From Parasponia andersonii (taxonomy: Eukaryota; Streptophyta; Magnoliopsida; Rosales; Cannabaceae), in assembly GCA_002914805.1 (NCBI GenBank), contig JXTB01000201.1, positions 371,179 through 435,178 on the forward strand: a DNA stretch of 64,000 bases, in the 5' to 3' direction. Below the pieces are notes generated by a model. The model was not told the origin of the DNA. It did no database searches and saw only the letters and a program-made list of their open reading frames with translations. Both the position numbers and the translations under genes were made by a program. This document shows positions 11,291 to 24,000 of this stretch, piece after piece (position 1 is the first letter of the stretch; every line of letters begins with the position of its first letter).

Positions 11291-13110
11291 GATATAATGG
11301 TAAACTAAAATCATTAAAACAATAAAACTTAAAAAGGAATATAGATTTCAACAAAATAAAAAATATATATTAATTAAGGGGATTATATATACACCCCAAT
11401 TTCGTAAAGGCATCCCGCCTATCAATAAAATGAATAAAAGAGATAATTCAAGAAAGAAAAAGAAAAAAAGGCACTATGTCTTCATCTATTCTTCTTTTTC
11501 AATTTACTAATAATATTTTCATTCAAAATTCTCTTATATTTTTTGCCTCATTATTTATATAATTTTTTTTTTTTGCGTAATTTTTCTCATTTATTTCTAA
11601 TTTATTTGATAATGTCTTTAATATTTAATTAAAGTAGATAAAATAAAATTTCTTTGCTTTACACCCAGTTTGTTTCGTTTATTTTTTTAAAAATTTTTTT
11701 TCCAATACCTTGTGTTTCATTTTTTCTACGGTAATTGTATGTTTCTATCATTTTTTTTAATACAATGGTTCAATCTTTTCATTATAAAAATTGAAAAATA
11801 CTAATTTGTTTTGGTTCATGGATTTTTAGGAAAGAAAGTTAGCTTTAGTGAGTGTTTGACATTTTTTTTAATATGACTTTTGATTTTTTGTCCTGACTTA
11901 TTTTTTTATTTATTTTAGGAATGCTTTAATAATTATGTGGGGTGCATTAACATATAGCTTATAAAAGAGAGAGACATGTGATGTAGTTTTCTCTTTTTAA
12001 GTTTTTGTTGGCATAATATCTCTTTCTCGAAATAAAAATCTCTCTTTCTTAAGACTTCTTTCCTTGACTACACTAATATTCTCTTCTCAAGAGTTTGTCT
12101 ACATTTGTTACAAAGGAAAAATATAAATAAATAAATGAGAGGAAAGGAAAAAATTATTAAAAAAATAAACATTTTATTTTCGGAAAATATTAGATTTCTT
12201 AGGAATAAAGTATGCTAGTTATATCTTTCTTAACTTTTTTTCTTATCTATTTTTTAATTATTGGTTTTGAATTTTCTAATAGCTATTTTTATTTATTTTT
12301 TTGTGTTGGGTCAAATTGGTTTTCATGCATACCTAAATCAGGATCAAATATAAGAAAAAAAAATATGCATTAGAGTATGATAAACTCAAGAAAAAGAGAC
12401 AATATGAAGTTTGATTCAATCCTAGAAAGAAGCTATTGAAAAATTTCTCACAACTAATAAGAGGCCAGGATATAAGTGAAGAATAATCCAACAACAAGAT
12501 TGAATGAGCTAGGGAATGTTGAAGTAATGGTTTAAAAAAATTCTTTTATGGATAAGCGTTTAATGAGTTTTAACATTTTATTTATAGTCTTTGGCATAAT
12601 TTTGTGGTAATTTTATTTTATTGTTATTGGTTTTTCTTCGTTGGATATAATGGGTTGGTGTGTTGTTTTTGAATGATATAACTTATAAGAGATTGTTCAT
12701 TTTTTTCCTCTTCAATGCAAAATATTCAATTAAGAATTAAAAAAAAAATCTTTTTAAAGGCCTTTAAAGATTTTGCTCAAGGCCCCGATCGGCCGGCGCT
12801 GGATAATTGTCACCTTAACACAGAACAAAAGCCAGCCATTGATTTTATACATTATTGATTGCTGCATATGTAAGTTAACAGTGTAAACATTTATAATTTA
12901 TCTTGTGTACGTTAACATGTTTGTGCCGGTTTCTTATAAATTTATAACTAAACAATATGTAAGTTAGTACTTCTTTACTTTTATCTTGGTTAATTAACCT
13001 TTTGTTTTTATCTTTTATGAATTTTTTTTAATTAATATATATTTTCTCCTTGTTATATAAATATATATATATATATCTCTGAAGAATACTTGAGATTTTG
13101 AAAGGGAAAA
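11291..13110. other. AT-rich intergenic sequence, nothing recognised
   Basis: It is long, with T-runs and A-runs and no open frame or repeat family that I recognise. A short GC island at about 12780-12800 (GGCCCCGATCGGCCGGCGC) stands out but has no identifiable role. Confidence 0.6.
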
Positions 13111-13113
13111 TTT

Positions 13114-13515
13114 GTTGACAACTTCATGTTACAACATAACGATTTACTAGTCATGTTACAACATGTGACTAAATATTTGATATGATTAAGTTTTTCAGTA
13201 TTTTTTTTTTATATACTTTAGATATAACATAGACAGATTCAATTGTACAGGAATAGATAAATGACTCTTATCTAAATTGGTGGTTTGAGTATATGTCTAT
13301 ATTTTATTAAAGAAATTCCTTTAAATAAATATTTTATCTTTTATAAAAGTTTCCTTAACTCATTTGTGCTGATTTTTATTATTTCAAGTTACTCTACTTT
13401 GTCATATAAGCTGTCAATAAGGTTTGAGTAACTGTCTATTTTATTTCAGAAAAGAAATCTAGAAGTTTCCTTTTCTATTACAACATGACTGGTTGACAAA
13501 TCATGTTGCAACATG
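13114..13515. repeat. Pair of repeats built on the palindrome CATGTT(A/G)CAACATG
   Basis: GTTGACAACTTCATGTTACAACAT at about 13114-13137 recurs as GTTGACAAATCATGTTGCAACAT at about 13491-13513. The core CATGTTGCAACATG at 13502-13515 is a perfect 14-bp palindrome and CATGTTACAACATG at 13152-13165 is a near one, so the block is repeated in both direct and inverted sense. A second direct repeat, GTTTGAGTA.(A/C)TGTCTAT.TTTATT, lies between at about 13285 and 13421. Confidence 0.5.
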
Positions 13516-13644
13516 TGGACAGAATCAACAATTAATTTTTAGATTAGTTTTCTAAGTTTGGTAACAACCTTGGCTGATTTTGCAAGTCTTCTAATCAACA
13601 TTAAATGCTCTTAGATGTTATTTTGTAGATTAAAAACATGAAGG

Positions 13645-13671
13645 CTCTCTCTCTCTCTCTCTCTCTCTCTC
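13645..13671. repeat. (CT)n microsatellite
   Basis: Uninterrupted CT dinucleotide run. Confidence 0.95.
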
Positions 13672-13713
13672 TATTTAAAGGCGATTCAAGGATAGTTTTA
13701 GGTAGAGAGACCA

Positions 13714-13769
13714 TGTAAAAACCCGTTTTTTTTAAAGAGCACATTAGTCATTTGACCATAAAAAAAGAT

Positions 13770-13805
<36 letters not shown>

Positions 13806-15992
13806 CTCTCTCTCTCTCTCTCGTTCTCTCGGCTGAAAGAAGGCAAGGAGGAGCCGCCGCCGCCATGGCCACCATCCAGCCTACCCAACCACTGACGAAG
13901 CTCCTTATGTCACTAGTTGCCTGTGTTGCCAATCCTCGGTCGCCGTCGAGCACCCATCTCTGGAAAATATCATTTTTGGCCGTAGGAAATCTTGATTTCT
14001 GGCGCCATTTCGGACTGTTTTAGGCCACATTCTTAGACTCATTGAATTTGTATCGTCGAGAGAAACCTCAACGTATATATTTCACGACCCTATTTTGTCC
14101 GGTTTAATAATTGTCATTTTTAGGTGTTTTTTAGTTTTGAATTTTAGTTTTCGATCCGATCGTTAGATTTCATTTTTGTTATCATTTTTAGAATCTACGA
14201 AAAATGGAGAATTTTTATATATATACTGACTATATTTGGCGACCGACAAGAAAATCAATGTCCAACGGCTTAGATTTTATCTAGTTTTGTGTGCCATCGG
14301 TCCAGTGTCGATGCAGACCTGAATTGGTCGAGATATATATCTAACTTAGCTATTTTGAATATTAGGAATTTAATGAAGAGATCTGTTCATTGATTTGAAG
14401 CTCTGTTGAGAAGTTGATTTTTTCCATGTGAGCGATCGAGGGCATGGAATTAGTTCCCGACTCTTTGGACGGTCATCCAGTCAGCGCCTTGAGCATCCAA
14501 TAATGTGGTGTCGCTACTCTAGTGAGGTAGAGATTCAGTAATCTCTCTTTTACATCATTTTGAATAAAACTTAATTTCTGCAACATATGAGAACAAACAT
14601 GATTTAGAACTTTTAAATATCTGTAATGGAATTGAATGGTATGATTTATATATTAGATTGCTCTAGGACTTTTCTGAGTGCAGGTTATTTTTGGATCTGT
14701 TAAAATAGGGCTATTATGATGCTCATTTTTCTATAAAATTTAATTAACTATTTTATTAAAAACCAGAACATCTTTGAACTTAAATTATTGCATGGTTACT
14801 TTTATATATCAGTTTAGAATACACGTATCATAAAATCACATGTGAGTCCCAAGTTAGAATCATGGGATTTTTACGGGGTGGCGTTGCAGCACTACCGATG
14901 ATATAGAGTCTGTAAACCCGTGTGGGATATTTCTTCTGATTTCCTTCCTATTTGGCAGACGTAGACAATGCGGTTGCCTCTCTAAGTTTAGGAGACGACA
15001 CATAGGAGTCCCCTCTAGTTATAGGTTATGTCTGTATAGTATATGTAGTGCCAACACCTTGGTTTCTATTGATGAGAGGTGTAGAACTCACGGGTATAGG
15101 TGGATTTGTGTCATGTATTTGTGGACTAATTGATTTTCAGATATCATACTTTTTGTATATCTATATATAGGTATGTGTATATGGACTATTTGTTTTGGAT
15201 AACATGTTTTCGTATCTATATATGTATAGTTATATGCATATACATATACGAACTATCCATTTTGGAAATGGATATGTATAAGTATAGATATATAGTTTTG
15301 CAAAAAAGGTATTTTAGATTAAACTAACCATGTATGGGCTTTCGATCATTAAAAAGGTTTTTGAATAAGGTAACAATTTCTCTATTGAGCTTTCAAGCAC
15401 AACTTTTTTTTTTTCATCCCTTTCAAGTGGTTTAATCAAGTTGTTTATCTCGTTGATTAAACAAGTCATTTGGCTTACTCTCGGGGTCCTATTCCTCTTT
15501 GGTTGGTACCTTTCTTTGTCTCACTCTTCCTCTATATATAATTAGTTAGCCAAGTATGTCGTTCCTACTTAGTGAATGTATGAGGATATACTTACTATTA
15601 TTGGAGATTTTGATGTATAAATTGGACACAAAGGTTCTTAAGAAGCTTATTTTTAAAATTTTAAGTACTTGGAATTTCGACAAGTTGTAAGTTAAATTTT
15701 AGATATTTGGATTTAAGAATTGAAAAATCTATTGAATCAACACCGTAGTTTTATTAAACTAAATTATTGCACAACTTATTTATGTTTTTTTAAAATTTTA
15801 ATTGGTGTATTTATTTTTATAAATTAAATTAAAGATGAACCCCTTTATATATAGAATTTTAAATGATTCAACGACTAAAATGAAAATTCAAGTACTTAGT
15901 TTTCTCTGAATTTTGTAAAATTCTTTCTTTTTTAATATTAATTTATACTCAAAATTACCAAACGTCACGGCTTTAGATTTTGGGTCGTGATA
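13714..15992 (+). mobile_element. Solo Ty3/gypsy LTR with a perfect 5-bp target duplication
   Basis: It starts TGTAAAAACCCG and ends TTTTGGGTCGTGATA, matching the ends of the gypsy LTRs at 19035-20960 and 25783-27660 (TGTAAAATCTC and TTTGGGTCGTGACA in element sense). The stretch 14140-14540 is plainly homologous to the inverse complement of 20110-20520, with words such as CTAACGGCTTAGATTTT and GAGCGATCGAGGGC. The element is flanked by GACCA at 13709-13713 and at 15993-15997. No internal retroelement sequence is present, so it is a solo LTR, plus strand, 2279 bp. It includes (TA)n at 13771-13803 and (CT)n at 13805-13823. Its right end lies 1.4 kb upstream of the glucosyltransferase start. Confidence 0.88.
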
Positions 15993-15997
15993 GACCA

Positions 15998-17372
15998 CTT
16001 ATTGTATTTTTAGTTGTAAAAGAAAGTTTTTCTTTTAGCCATATTTTAGACTTTGGAGGTGTCCTAGTCGTTTTAGTAATAGTACTTTGGGAGAGGTACT
16101 GATTGTCTTTAGGAGAAGATCGACTTCAAGTACATGAAGGGATTTCAGAAGAACGAAGTCAACCTAAGAGAGTGGTGCTCGCTAGATACTTTAGTAAATG
16201 AATACATCTACATTGAGACAATCAAAAGAGAGTCTTTTATTGTATAAGTCAAATTGGTGTTTATATTGATTCAAACTTTACTAATAGTATTTATTCTTTG
16301 GGCATAACCCCTTGGGCGTAAGTTATCGGGAGATAACTAAACTAAGTAAAAATATCTTGTGTCATATTTACTATTTTCGTACTACCACCTCACGAAATTA
16401 ATTAGAAAATTAATTTTATTCGGTAATCAAACCTAACAAGATTCAAGAAACATATATATGTACCCTTATTAAAGTTGTTAATACTAATTAGCAACAGCAT
16501 CTATATTGACCTTCATGACAACGAGAAAGAGACAAGCTCATACTGTTGTGGTTTAATTTTCTAGAAGTGAAAATTATTAGAATGTCGAACAAGAAAATTG
16601 TCCATGTTCAAGTGACTAAACGTTACTGCATTCAGCCGGTTCCGGCAAGGTTATTTTAGTATTATGTTGGAAAATGACAAATCAAGCATGTGTAACAAAA
16701 GAAAATGACATATATTAATGTTTGTTTTTATAGGAAATCAACAGCATCTTATACATTATTGATCCTCTATTAATTAATTTAGTACGGGTAAATCAAAACA
16801 AACGTTGATAACGATAAGTAAGAACTTTCATATGCGATGTATGCATGGATGGACTTATACAAATATTTGGGAATTGGCATTCTTATAAAGACCTTGAGCT
16901 TTTCGTTAGTTTTCAATCTGATCCTTTTTTTTTTTTTTTTTGGAAAGTTAATTATTTGCATTAGTCTTTGAATTGATAGTTCTATGTGGTAATAAGGTCG
17001 AACTTCTTAGTGCGTTTTAAATTTATAAACATTTTTATACCTTATAGTTTTTGTTTGCTCAATTTATATTTGCATTTTAGCTATAATCACCTAAAAAGTA
17101 ATAATTTTGCTTTTTCTTCTTTTGTCCTTTTTTTTTGAACAATTGCGCGAGAGAAGTGTATAATAAGAGTACCAGTTTTAAATGCTTTGTTTCTAATCAA
17201 TTGATATTATAATTTGGAATTTTGGAGTAAATTCTTGTCCCTAGTATTCTGCATTATATATATATATATAGGGCACCAATCTAATAAGTATTTTTTTTTA
17301 TANATATATATATATATATAAGCAAACGATTAGCACAACTAGAATAACCCTGTTCAAATTCTCATAATCATA
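15998..17372 (+). promoter_or_regulatory. Upstream region of the glucosyltransferase gene
   Basis: No gene is seen. (TA)n tracts lie at about 17253-17270 and 17303-17320, the second 50-70 bp upstream of the ATG where a TATA element is expected. Its AT content makes an exact TATA box impossible to choose. Between them, GGGCACCAATCTAATAAGTA at 17271-17290 resembles the terminal repeat of the MITE candidate at 10876-11123. A single n is at 17303. Confidence 0.4.
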
Positions 17373-18923
17373 ATGGATAACGACCAAGTAAACCCTCAAA
17401 GCCATGCAACCCCTAATGTCCATAACCCATCCCAAGTTGAGGTGGTTATGGTGCCCTTACCAGCCCAAGGCCATCTCAACCAGTTCCTCAACCTCTCCCG
17501 CCTCATCTCCGCCTACGACATACCCGTCCACTTCGCCGGCGCCGCCGTCCACAACCGCCAAGCCAAGCTCCGAGTCCACGGCTGGAACCCTAATTCCACT
17601 CCAAATATCCATTTCCACAACTTCACTGCCTCTCCCTTCCCCTCCCCTCCTCCCGACCCCGCCGCCCCCCACAAGTTCCCTTCTCATCTCATCCCTTCCT
17701 TCGCAGCCGCCAACCGCCATCTGTCCGAACCCCTCGGAGACCTCGTGCGCAAACTCTCGTCCAAAACGAGACGAGTCATTGTCGTCCATGACTCCGTAAT
17801 GGCGTCCGCCGTTCGTGACGTCGTTTCGATGCCGAACACCGAGATCTACACTTTCCACACCGTCTCAGCTTTCACTATCTTCTTGTATTTTTGGGAAACT
17901 ATGGGAAAAGTTCCTTCACTAGAGTTAGTAGAGGCCAAGAATCGTTGCATCCGGGTTGAAGTTCCCGCCACACGAGAGTGTTTTCCCCCCCGAGTTCTAT
18001 GATTTCGTGGAGGAACAGTACGAGTTCCAAAACATCAACTCGATCAAGATTGTGGAAAAGCCTTACATGGATTTAATGGGCAAGATTCTTGAAGGGAAGA
18101 GGAATTGGGCGATCGGGCCGTTCAATCCGGTGTCGATTTCGGAGGATAAAGCGTCAAATGATGACAGGCATATTTGTTTGAAGTGGCTAGACAAGCAGGA
18201 ACCTAATTCAGTTATTTATGTGTCGTTTGGGACTACAACGGCCTTAACCCACGAACAAGTTACAGAACTGGCTTTTGGGTTGGAACAAAGTGAGATAAAG
18301 TTTATTTGGGCGCTTCGTGATGCTGATAAGTCAGATATTTTCAACGGTGGAGATGAGATTCAAGTGAGAAAGATTGAGCTCCCAAAAGGTACGAGGAGAG
18401 AATGAGAGATATGGGGATAGTGGTGAGAGAGTGGGCGCCCCAGTTGGAGATTTTGGGGCACCCATCAACAGGTGGGTTTTTAAGCCACTGTAGGTGGAAC
18501 TCGTGCATGGAGAGCATAACAATGGGAGTGCCAATTGGGGCGTGGCCAATGCACTCGGACCAGCCAAGGAATGCGGTTCTTGTAACGGAGTTGCATGGGA
18601 TTGGTACCGTCTTGAGGGACTGGGCCCACCGGGATGACGTGGCGAGGGCGGATACGGTGGCAAATGGGGTTAGGGAATTGATGGCGTCGGAAAAAGGGAA
18701 TAGGGTTAGGAAGAGAGCGGAGGAGTTGGGTGGCGCCGTACGGGAATCGGTGGCGGAAGGCGGAGCTTCTTGGAAGGAGTTGGATTCTTTTATAGCTCAT
18801 ATAAAATCACTAGATAGAATCAGTACTACATGCATGCCAATTTACACAAACTCCAAATATAAAATGCCATGTCGGAGATCGTATAAGGAAGGTACACTTG
18901 TCAAAACTATAATTCTTGTCTAG
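17373..18923 (+). pseudogene. Zeatin O-glucosyltransferase-like UDP-glycosyltransferase, two frameshifts
   Basis: This is a family-1 plant UGT, cytosolic, which transfers glucose from UDP-glucose. The closest remembered relatives are zeatin O-glucosyltransferases, which store cytokinins as inactive glucosides; that substrate is inferred. It is intronless. ATG at 17373 gives a 22-residue lead, then the acceptor-side motif PLPAQGHLNQF with the catalytic His, and VVHDSVMAS with the likely charge-relay Asp. The frame breaks at a C7 run (17985-17991, one extra base) and returns at about 18390 (one base missing). The PSPG box is exactly 44 codons, 18432-18563, from WAPQ to HSDQ, a zeatin-UGT-type ending. 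Its invariant HCGWNS reads HCRWNS (AGG at 18492-18494). The C-terminus runs about 35 residues beyond the usual end to TAG at 18921-18923, suggesting a lost stop. Either a recent pseudogene, or base errors plus one real substitution. Confidence 0.88.
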
Positions 18924-19034
18924 GCTCTAATTTCATGTATTAGTTTGGAGGAAATTTCTAATTGTTTTAAAAAGAAAAAAGAAACACTGAATAATTTTTT
19001 TTTTTGTTATATAAATTATATAGAACATGCAAGA

Positions 19035-20960
19035 TGTCACGACCCAAATCTTGGGCCAGTGACAGAAAAGGAACTTCATAAGTGAAAATTCATAATTTAT
19101 TTTAGAAAATTTTAGAAAGACGACAACTAGTTTACAAAAATAATTCAAATTTTAAATTCCCACAGTTTGTGATCACCACTAGACATAAACGGTTAATAAT
19201 AGTAATAAAATATTAATATGTATTACATCGTCATCACCAGTGGCATCATAGATGATATAGACTAAATCCAAAGTATGAGCCTTAAATATTATTACAAGTC
19301 CAAGGTGAGTATCTAAGTAATTACCAACCACAAACTAGGGTAAACTTCTTCTTGGATTACTTCACTTCGAAGTTTCCCAAATCGCACTGTAAATCACCTG
19401 AGAAGGGAAAGAAAGAGGGTGAGCATTCGCATGTTTAGTAAGAATTTCAATTTCTCTTTTTGATATGAATGCAACTTTTCAAACCTGCATAGTTAGCACA
19501 TTTCCAAAATCAATTTATAAAATAAGTTTGCAAAGTAATCAAAAATCATAAGAAATCATGTTCATCATTGTACATATCATAAATAAACCAAGTACAAGTA
19601 TATACATGAGCTCTCATCCTCTCATCACGGTCCTGTAATACCTCTGTAACAGAGATACCTAACATCCTGATACTACCTGGAGGTATGTCAGCAAATTCTG
19701 CGCAGGGGCCTAGGTCTCTCACCAAGCACTGCAGCAACTCGCCAGCGATCTAAATACCATGATACTAAAATGGAACTCAAGTATGTGATCCTATGGTAGG
19801 TACAATATGTCATAGAGTGTGTAATACCCATGCATCAAGTATTTTAAGAAATCATGCTTTAATACTCATTTGGTATTATTCTGGGATTTATGAAAAATCG
19901 GACAGCATAACGGCTGTATTTTCACAAAACCAAAATTTTAAACCTGCATAAAAACCATACAATCTAATCCTAGAACAATCCAATATATGTCAATAGTTCA
20001 CAAATTTATCAAATATCTAATCAAACTATTGAATTTCATGATAATCGACATTTTCAAGAATTAAGTCATAATGCACATTTTAAATCAAAATAAGTATAAA
20101 ACTTTGTAATTGAATCCCTACCTCACTAGAATAGTGATATCACGCCAATGGATCCTCAAGGCGTTGTTGAATGATCGCTCGAAGGGTCAGAAACAAATTC
20201 CAGGCCCTCGATCGCTCACTCGTGAAAAATTAACTCCTCAACGGAGCTTCGAATCGACAATCAAACCTCTTTACCGAACTCCTAGTATCCAAAATAGCTA
20301 AATTAGACATATGATTTGATTAGTTCAGGTCCGGGCCGACACTGGACAAGTGTCATACAAAACGAGACAAAATCTAAGCCGTTAGATATAATTTTTCGTG
20401 TCAATCACCAAATATAGTCAATATATATATATATATATATATCAAACTTCACAATTTTCTGAGTGCATTCCAAAAATGAAAACAAAACAAAATCTAACGG
20501 TCGGATCAAAAGTTGAACCCCGAGCTCAAAATTACGCAAAAATGGCAACTTTTAATCTGGGCAAAATGGGATCATGATATATATACCTGGAGAAAGCCCA
20601 CGACGAGAGGATTCGATCGCCACTGGTTTCGCTGCTTTTCGTCACCGGAATTCGTGCTGGCGAGCGGTGGAAGCATGGCGGAGCTTCGCTCCCTCCTGCG
20701 GCAATGCGGCACTTCGGTGGCCTCGGAGCTTCGGCAGTCAGCTCGGCTGGGCGGCGCGCGTCGTCTGGGTGCGGCGGCGGGGCGCGACGAGGGCCGGCGG
20801 CGGCTGGTTCCCTTGGCCGTGCGTGAGAGAGACGATAGGTAGAGAGTGAGAGAGAGAGGGTTGTAGACGAGAGAGTGAGGGAGAAGAAAAGAAGAGAAAT
20901 TTTGTTTCTTAAATTTTGGTCAAAAGACTCTTTTACCCTTGTAAAAAATGAGATTTTATA
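19035..20960 (-). repeat. Gypsy LTR A (3' LTR of the element)
   Basis: It ends TGTCACGACCC on the plus strand at 19035 and reaches ..GATTTTATA at 20960 (TATAAAATC in element sense, from TGTAAAATC). It is parallel to 25783-27660 along its full length with a few percent of differences. It contains a (TA)n tract at about 20416-20442. The GC-rich segment at 20640-20830 was read as coding by chance. Confidence 0.9.
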
Positions 20961-20975
20961 TTCTCCCATCCTTAC
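20961..20975 (-). other. Polypurine tract of gypsy LTR A
   Basis: The minus strand reads AAGGATGGGAGAA directly before the LTR start. This is where plus-strand DNA synthesis is primed. The equivalent site at 27661-27674 reads AAGGAGGGGAGAA. Confidence 0.75.
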
Positions 20976-21009
20976 AGAAATTTCGTCCCGAAATTCAAAG
21001 TACAAGACA

Positions 21010-24000
21010 TAAATCAAAGTACAACCTCAAGTTGAAAGTTAAACAAATGAGGATACTTTTCATACATCTCGGTCTCAAGTTCCTAAGTAGCTTCTTCTTC
21101 TTTGTGGTATTCCCAAAGAACTTGGACAAGTGGTATCTCTCTATTGCGAAGTATCTTAAGTTCTCTCCTCAGTATTCGAACTGGTTACTCCTCATAAGTC
21201 ACATTCTCTTAGATAGGTACTTCTACATACTAGACAATGTGAGACGGGTTAGGTATGTACTTCCTGAGCATTGAAACATAGAATACATTATGTACTNGAC
21301 CCAACTGTGGTGGTAGATCCAGACGATAAGCAACATGTCCAATTCTTTCAGTAATTTTGAATGGTCCAATGTACCTTAGAGCTAACTTCCCTTTAACTCC
21401 AAATCTTGTGACTCCACGCATTGACGTAACTTTCAAGAATACGCTGTCACCAATGTCAAACTCTACCTCACATTTTGAGGTGTCAACATAGCTTTTCTGG
21501 TGACTTTGAATAACCTTGAGTCTTTCTCTGATCTTGTTAACCTTCTCAGTAGTCTCTTGTACTAGCTCAGGCCTAAGAGTAACACGCTCCTCTACATCAG
21601 CCCAACACAAGGGTGATCTGTAGGGTCTCCCATATAGTACCTCATATGGAGCCATAACAAGACTAGTTTGGTAGTTGTTGTTGTAGGCAAACTCCACCAA
21701 TGACAGGTGATCATCCCAGCTTTCACCAAAATCTAGTATACATGAACGAAGCATGTCCTCTAGGATCTATATAGTCTTCTTAGATTGGCCATCTATCTGA
21801 GGAAGATAAGGTATACTAAGATTCAGTTCTGTTCCCAAAGCTCTCTGCAAAGCTCTCCAGTACTTTTATGTAAATCTTGGATCTCTGTCAGAAACTATAC
21901 TTAATGGTACCCTATGTAAGCGAACAATATTATCCATATAAAGACGACTAAGTCGAGTGAGTGAAAAGTCAATCCTGATCAGTATGAAGAGTGCGGTCTT
22001 TATCTTCTGATCAACTATCACCCAAACAATGACATTCTTTCTTTGAGTCTTTGGTAGGCCTATCACAAAATCTATGGTGATTTTATCCCATTTCCATTCG
22101 GGAATAGGTAAAGGCTGAAGTAGTCTAGCTGACCTCTGGTGTTCTGCCTTGACTTGCTGACAAGTCATACACTTAGCAACAAAAGTAGCTATCTCTCATT
22201 TCATACCTTTCCACCAGTACTACCTCATCAAATCATGGTACATCTTAGTACTACCAGGATGTACTACGAACTTAGACTTGTGAGCCTCAGTCAGAATAGT
22301 TTCTCTAAGATAAGGGTCATTGGCTATAGCTAACTTTCCATTGAAAAGCACAAACCCTTCTTTATTGGTACTCCAACCATCCAACTGCTCACCATTCTGA
22401 AGTTGGTTCCAGACTGCTCTCAATTCTTGATCTTGCCATTGACTTTGCTGTACTATCTAGAGAAGTGATGGTGTAGCTACAATATTACTAATACAAGTAG
22501 TTTTCTCATTTTCACTATACTCCATGTTGTAGTCACCAATAGTAACCGAATTCTTCCAATCTTCTAGTATCAACGAAGCAAACACACTATGAGACTTTCT
22601 ACTCAAAGCATCAGCTACAACATTAGCCTTTCCAGGATGATACTGAAGTTCGAAGTCATAGTCCTCCATATACTCAACCCATCTTCTCTGTCTCAAGTTT
22701 AGGTCTCGCTGAGTGAATAGATACTTCAAACTCTTATGGTCAGAATAAATCTCAAACTTCACACCATATAGATAGCATCTCCATATCTTAAGAGCAAAGA
22801 TCACAGTTGCTAACTCTAGATCATGAGTGGGGTAATTCTTCTCATGTGGCTTCAACTGATGGGAAGCATAAGCTACTACCTTGCCATTCTGCATTAAGAC
22901 ACATCCCAATCCTGAACCAGAAGCATCAGTATACACGACATAAGGTTCTTTACTGTTAGGAACAGTAAGAACATATGCAGTTGTTAATCTCTTCTTCAAT
23001 TCCATGAAAGCTACTTCACAATCATCATCCTATACAAACTTGACATTCTTTCTCGTCAACTTTGTCAAAGACATTGCAATTCTCGAGAAATTCTTAACAA
23101 AGTGGCGGTAATAATCTACTAGACCAAGAAAACTTCTTATCTCAGTTACATTCTTTGGTCTTTCCCATCCTAGAACATATTCTACCTTGGAAGGGTCAAA
23201 AAAAATTCCTTCATGAGATATAACATGCCCCAAGAATTTCACTTCTGTCATCCAAAAGTCACATTTGGATCTCTTGGTATAAAGTTGATGATCCTCTTCT
23301 CGAGTTTTAGAATAGATCAAGATATCATTGATGAAGACAACCACAAATCGATCCAAATAAGGTCTGAAAATTCTGTTCATAAGGTCCATGAACACTGCTA
23401 GAGCATTAGTTAGACCAAATGGCATAACTAGGAACTAAAAGTGACCGTGACGAGTCTTGAATGCAGTTTTCGGTATGTCTTCTTCCCTGATCTTCAACTG
23501 ATGATAACTAGATCGGAGATCAATCTTGGAAAATAATCTTGATCCACCCAGTTGATCAAACAGTTCATCAATTCTTAGCAAAAGATATTTGTTCTTTACT
23601 ATTAGCTGATTCAGTTTTCTGTAATCCACACAAAGCCAAAACATTCCATCAGCTTTCTTGGAAAATAGGACAGGAGCACCCCATAGAGAGGTACTACTCC
23701 TAATGAATCCCTTTGATAAAAGATCATCTAGCTGACTTCTCAACTCAATTATTTCCGCTTGAGCCATGCGATAGGCTGGAATAGAAGTTGGCTGAGCCCC
23801 GGGAATCAAATCAATGCAGAATTTGATCACCCTATTAGGTGGTAGCCCCAGTAATTCCTTGGGAAAAACATCTGGAAACTCGCTAACCACTAATATCCAA
23901 GGGTACTGATCGGCTGTTCCCATCTCACCATCGATGGCTAATAAATTCCCATAGCACTCTAGCTTCTTCCTTCCACCTATGCATGCTTTTAGAATAGGAC

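Noticed and set aside
13865..14023. Frame starting at an excellent plant start context (GCCGCCGCCATGGCC), 52 codons
   Set aside because: It lies inside the solo LTR at the position of the GC-rich LTR segment and has no homology that I recognise.
17404..17858. Proline/serine-rich and glycine-rich frames overlapping the glucosyltransferase
   Set aside because: They are alternate-frame readings of the GC-rich 5' part of the real gene.
20513..21017. GC-rich open frames on both strands at the end of LTR A, and the same at 27244-27717 and 29212-29708
   Set aside because: All three occur at the same place within the LTRs, with differing frames; they are LTR sequence, not genes.
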